Shown here one piece after another: positions 14,923 to 18,118 of a stretch of 18,118 nucleotides of DNA. Numbering within the stretch: the stretch's first letter is position 1; the number at the start of each line of letters is the position of its first letter. The position numbers and the translations under genes are program-made. The notes beneath the pieces are model-generated. The model did not search any database and was not told where the DNA came from. It worked only from the letters and a program-made list of their open reading frames with translations. The stretch is taken from NCBI GenBank assembly GCA_035315125.1, contig DATFYI010000195.1, positions 1 through 18,118 on the forward strand. The letters run 5' to 3'. This DNA comes from DATFYI01 sp035315125. GTDB taxonomy: Bacteria > Chloroflexota > Anaerolineae > Anaerolineales > Anaerolineaceae.

Positions 14923-15939
14923 ATGAGTTATAAAAAGGTCGAAAGTGAATTTATAAATATTGATGATATCGATCTTGATTATGATAACCCTCGAATTGCC
15001 CGCATTTTAGAAATGTATACCAATCGAGAAGATATTAGTTCGGAGCAAATTAGTCTAGCGTTGGGAACCGATGGAAGCGATTCTTCTCATACTACATTTA
15101 ATAGTCTCAAAGAATCAATTAGAACGAATGGTGGGGTAATTCATCCAATTATTGTTAATAGAGTTGGTAAGAGATATGTTGTCATCGAAGGAAACACACG
15201 CGTACAGATCTATAAGGATTTTGCAAAACTGGGTGTCTCCGGTCAATGGAAAGAGATAATGGCAGTTATTTACACAGATCTATCCGAAGAAACTGTACAT
15301 GCCATAAGACTTCAATCTCACTTGGTTGGGCCACGTGATTGGGATCCTTATTCTAAAGCTAAATATTTACATATGTTATACAACCAAGAAAAATTACCAT
15401 TTTCTCAAATTATTGATTTTTGTGGAGGAGATCGAAATAAAACACAGAAATACATTCATGCATATGAATTAATGGAAAACCACTATCGTCCACAACTTGA
15501 AAGCGAAAATGATTTTGACGCCGAGAAATTTAGTGCGTTTATAGAATATCAAAACGGAAAAGTAACTCAAGCAATTTCTGATCATGGTTTTTCAATTGAT
15601 GATTTTGCTAATTGGATTATTGATGAAAAAATACCTCAATTATCTAAAATTAGACAATTGCCAATGGTCCTTGCTAACCCTGTAGCAAAAGCCGCATTTA
15701 TCAAAGGGACAATAGACGATGGAATTAGAATCCTTGATGTCACAAGCCCAACGGGTACCACTTTAAAGGATGCTTCTCTTGATCAATTAGCTACTGAAAT
15801 TTCAAAGCGAATTCGTAATATGTCATATGAAATAATGAAAATATATAAAACATCTTCTTCATATGCCGAGAAAAAAGCTATTATTTTCGAAGCTTTAGAC
15901 GAACTCAAAGAGTTCTGTGATGATATTAGTAGCGAGTAA
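14923..15939 (+). CDS. ParB/sulfiredoxin-fold protein, first gene of cassette
   Basis: A 338-residue protein with an N-terminal ParB-like domain. Visible marks: FINIDDIDLDYDNPRI near residues 10-25, SLKESIRTNGGVIHPIIVNR (61-80), and VVIEGNTRVQIYK (86-98), the position of the GERRxRA box of true ParB. A helical ParB-type segment follows, LVGPRDWDPYSKAKYL (134-149), then a FCGGDRNKTQKYI region that may be a helix-turn-helix. The C-terminal half is helical, acidic and unassigned. ParB-fold domains bind and hydrolyse CTP or act as ATPases or nucleases; which applies is unknown. AGGAGG precedes the ATG. Codon use is strongly AT-rich, unlike the upstream genes. Absence of a ParA partner argues against chromosome or plasmid partition. 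The nuclease gene begins 2 nt after its stop. Confidence 0.85.
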   Translation: MSYKKVESEFINIDDIDLDYDNPRIARILEMYTNREDISSEQISLALGTDGSDSSHTTFNSLKESIRTNGGVIHPIIVNRVGKRYVVIEGNTRVQIYKDFAKLGVSGQWKEIMAVIYTDLSEETVHAIRLQSHLVGPRDWDPYSKAKYLHMLYNQEKLPFSQIIDFCGGDRNKTQKYIHAYELMENHYRPQLESENDFDAEKFSAFIEYQNGKVTQAISDHGFSIDDFANWIIDEKIPQLSKIRQLPMVLANPVAKAAFIKGTIDDGIRILDVTSPTGTTLKDASLDQLATEISKRIRNMSYEIMKIYKTSSSYAEKKAIIFEALDELKEFCDDISSE

Positions 15940-15941
15940 TA

Positions 15942-16349
15942 ATGTCAGAATCTCAAATTCACATTGACTTGGTGAGATTGATGTTTATGTATGTTCAAAC
16001 AAAATTCGAAATCGAATTAGGCCATATTTTTCTTGATTTACCAGAATCAAAAATAGGATCTAAACCACCAATTATTCGAGATTTTAGGCCTGATTTATTT
16101 GTTAAAACAAAAGAATTATTAATTATTGGAGAAGCAAAGACAGAATCTGATTGGGATAAAAAACATAGTCATGAACAATATCGGGCCTATATGTCAGAAT
16201 GTGTTGCTAATAACAGCACATCAATACTTTTGATAGCAATTCCATGGCGTTTTGAAAGAAGCGTTAAATCAAGATTATTACATATGTTCCCAATAAATCA
16301 ACAATCCGAGAGACAAATTATTGTTATTAGCGATATGGTGAAATTATAG
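15942..16349 (+). CDS. Small PD-(D/E)XK nuclease-like protein
   Basis: A 135-residue protein with the core of the PD-(D/E)XK nuclease fold: RPDLF with Asp51, then IIGEAK with Glu64 and Lys66 twelve residues later, and a following helix HEQYRAYM with Gln79 and Tyr80 as in RecB-like and VRR-NUC nucleases. An N-terminal helix with His7 and Asp9 and a final strand complete a minimal fold. There is no DNA-binding extension, so specificity would come from partners. It lies 2 nt after the ParB-like gene and 1 nt before the SNF2 gene, and no separate strong ribosome site is seen, which indicates coupled translation. Nuclease activity is inferred from motifs only. Confidence 0.75.
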   Translation: MSESQIHIDLVRLMFMYVQTKFEIELGHIFLDLPESKIGSKPPIIRDFRPDLFVKTKELLIIGEAKTESDWDKKHSHEQYRAYMSECVANNSTSILLIAIPWRFERSVKSRLLHMFPINQQSERQIIVISDMVKL

Positions 16350-16350
16350 A

Positions 16351-17844
16351 ATGCAAAAAATTCGTTTGGCAAAAGAACCTTCTACTAACGCTAAGCATCT
16401 TTCATTTTCATATCAGTTGGAAGCCGTTAATGCAATTAAAGATTTAGATTTTGCGGCTGTATTTCATGAGCAAGGCTTGGGAAAAACTAAAATTGCAATT
16501 GATATCATGCTTTATTGGCTTTCCAATAAACTCGTGGATACAATAATTATATTAACAAAGAAGATATTAATCAATAATTGGAAAGAAGAATTAGCGAACC
16601 ACACTTATTTAAAGCCTAAGGTTTTATCAGCAGACAGAGATAAGAATTATTACGTTTTTAATAGTCCATCAAGGGTTATCCTATGCAATTTTGAGCTTCT
16701 TGTTTCCGAAAAAGAGCGAATTAAATTATTCCAGAAAACAAGGACGGTAGCAATAATAATCGATGAATCAGCAAAAATTAAAAATCCAGAAAGCATCATA
16801 TCTAAGACTTTATTTGAAATGGCTGATGGATTTGTAAAACGCATTATTATGACTGGAACACCAATAGCAAACCGTCCATATGATATATGGTCTCAGATTT
16901 ATTTTTTAGATTATGGTAAAAGCCTTGGGACAAGTTTTTTAGATTTTAAACGAACCACAGATCTAACAAATGAACTATCACTGAGCATTGAGAAACAAAA
17001 TGTTTTTGAGAATAATATTAAATCGATATTTAAACGAATAGATAGCTTTTCGGTACGAGAAACCAAAAATGGATCGATAATTTCGCTACCAGATAAAGAA
17101 TTCCATCAGGTTATTACACAGTGGGAAAAACATCAGCTTGATTTATATAAAAAGATAAAAAATGAATTACAAGCTTTTGTGATTAAAGACCAATTAGCGG
17201 TGTTAGACGAGTCGGAAAATATTCTTAAACGTCTTTTACGCTTAGTTCAAGTAGCATCAAACCCCAAACTGATTGATGATGCATATGATTATCGACCAGG
17301 GAAAATGGATGCATTAGAATCGATAATAAATAAAATAATAGAGGCATCTGAAAAGGGAATAATATGGACGTCTTTTACAAAGAATGTTGATTGGATTGCT
17401 CAATATTTTAGTGTATATAAAGCGGCCCGTATTCATGGGAAAATGAAAATTGAAGAAAGGAACCAATCAATTCTCCAATTCAAAAACAATGATTCAGTAA
17501 AAATATTGATTGCAACTCCAGCAGCGGCAAAGGAGGGATTGACGCTCACAATTGCAAATCACGTTATTTTTTATGATAGGGGTTTCAGTTTAGATGATTA
17601 CCTTCAAGCGCAAGATAGAATTCATCGGATATCCCAGACTAAATCGTGTCATATTTATAATTTAATAATGGAAGATTCGGTAGATGAATGGGTTGATGTG
17701 CTCTTAAATAGTAAACAGACTTCAGCTCAACTATCTCAAGGGGATATAAATTTATCCGAATTTAAAAGAAAAATGGATTACAGTTTTGGAGAAATAATTC
17801 AAAGAATACTATTTTCTGAAGGAAAAGAGGGAAATAAAGAATGA
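16351..17844 (+). CDS. SNF2-family ATPase (compact)
   Basis: A 497-residue superfamily 2 ATPase of the SNF2 branch, which moves along double-stranded DNA and remodels bound proteins. First RecA lobe: FSYQLEAV (19-26), Walker A EQGLGKT (40-46), IIDESAKIKN (136-145) as Walker B/motif II with the SNF2-type DES, and motif III MTGTPIANRPYDIW (167-180). Second lobe: RLLRLVQVASNPKL (294-307), GIIWTSFTKNVDWI (336-349), IHGKMKIEERNQSI (361-374), LIATPAAAKEGLTL (386-399), and motif VI QAQDRIHRISQ (419-429). Both lobes are complete, so it should be active. There are no accessory domains, which is short for the family and suggests it works with the nuclease and ParB-like proteins. Its TGA overlaps the next ATG. 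Confidence 0.9.
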   Translation: MQKIRLAKEPSTNAKHLSFSYQLEAVNAIKDLDFAAVFHEQGLGKTKIAIDIMLYWLSNKLVDTIIILTKKILINNWKEELANHTYLKPKVLSADRDKNYYVFNSPSRVILCNFELLVSEKERIKLFQKTRTVAIIIDESAKIKNPESIISKTLFEMADGFVKRIIMTGTPIANRPYDIWSQIYFLDYGKSLGTSFLDFKRTTDLTNELSLSIEKQNVFENNIKSIFKRIDSFSVRETKNGSIISLPDKEFHQVITQWEKHQLDLYKKIKNELQAFVIKDQLAVLDESENILKRLLRLVQVASNPKLIDDAYDYRPGKMDALESIINKIIEASEKGIIWTSFTKNVDWIAQYFSVYKAARIHGKMKIEERNQSILQFKNNDSVKILIATPAAAKEGLTLTIANHVIFYDRGFSLDDYLQAQDRIHRISQTKSCHIYNLIMEDSVDEWVDVLLNSKQTSAQLSQGDINLSEFKRKMDYSFGEIIQRILFSEGKEGNKE

Positions 17845-18118
17845 CCAATGATAACGAAAATGAAATGATCATTAGTAATCAAACATATACTTTTATTGAA
17901 AAAAAATTAAACCAGTCTATATTAAAATTTTATCCACAAAATCCAAGAATCTATTCATTACTAGATACTGATGAGGAAATTCCAGATCAAAAATTAATTG
18001 AAGAAAAGTTGATTGGAATGGAACATGTACGAGAATTGAAACAATCTATTGAAGCTAATGGTGGCCTGATAGATCCACTTATTGTCAGAGATGGAGACTT
18101 TATGGTCCTTGAGGGTAA
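17841..18118 (+). CDS. Second ParB-like protein, 5' part (runs off right edge)
   Basis: The ATG overlaps the SNF2 stop (ATGA) and is preceded by AAAGAGGGAAA-type purines; the frame stays open to the window end (92 codons). The visible part has the N-terminal ParB-like pattern: ILKFYPQNPRIYSL, then ELKQSIEANGGLIDPLIVRD and FMVLEGN, cut off where EGNTR would be completed. These elements match the first ParB-like protein of the cassette in order and spacing, so the two are likely paralogues. It has the same AT-rich composition. The rest of the protein and any further cassette genes lie to the right. Confidence 0.8.
   Translation, partial: MTNDNENEMIISNQTYTFIEKKLNQSILKFYPQNPRIYSLLDTDEEIPDQKLIEEKLIGMEHVRELKQSIEANGGLIDPLIVRDGDFMVLEG

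Noticed and set aside
14923..15939. Chromosome or plasmid partition protein ParB
   Set aside because: No ParA gene and no parS-like sites seen; the EGNTR box and the nuclease-SNF2 neighbours point to another role.
1..18118. tRNA or rRNA genes, CRISPR array, insertion sequence or integrase
   Set aside because: Looked for on both strands; no cloverleaf, no regularly spaced repeat, no transposase or recombinase motif was found.

Overview
The window looks like chromosomal DNA from a member of the Chloroflexota, probably Anaerolineae. This rests on several things: a DUF6754-type membrane protein next to an 83-residue small protein that I associate with that phylum, a sortase with a long cytoplasmic N-terminus, a compact 203-residue EF-Ts, and phenylalanyl-tRNA synthetase genes under a T-box leader. 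The assignment is inference from family resemblance, not from a search.

Left part (1-3590). A minus-strand pair starts at the left edge: an 83-residue hypothetical protein and a DUF6754-like membrane protein that runs off the window, apparently read from a promoter so close that the mRNA would be leaderless. A small plus-strand hypothetical gene follows (921-1220). Next is a minus-strand operon of a sortase, an 85-residue tail-anchored protein and a class V aminotransferase-fold protein. The aminotransferase has Thr where the PLP-binding Lys is expected.

Housekeeping core (3600-10116, plus strand). rpsB, tsf and pyrH are followed by a strong promoter, a phenylalanine T-box leader with its terminator, and pheS-pheT. 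An intrinsic terminator lies between tsf and pyrH. frr, which often follows pyrH, is absent here.

Accessory part (10120-14700). This holds a DHA2-type drug-efflux MFS transporter, a 564-residue membrane protein (coiled coil, two membrane helices, Ig-like domains) of unknown function, and a convergent 253-residue membrane protein with an internal repeat. Two long hairpins without U-tracts mark gene ends.

Right part (14743-18118). Composition shifts abruptly to AT-rich: hand counts give 17 G+C of 60 at 16561-16620 against 35 of 60 at 9001-9060 in pheT. A tight four-gene cassette begins here: a ParB/sulfiredoxin-fold protein, a small PD-(D/E)XK nuclease, a minimal SNF2 ATPase, and a second ParB-like protein cut by the right edge just as its EGN motif begins. 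Gene spacing is 2 nt, 1 nt and a 4-nt ATGA overlap. The set has the look of a transferred defence or mobile-element module. I do not recognise it as a named system, so it is the main candidate for something undescribed. A phage-type replication module is the chief alternative.
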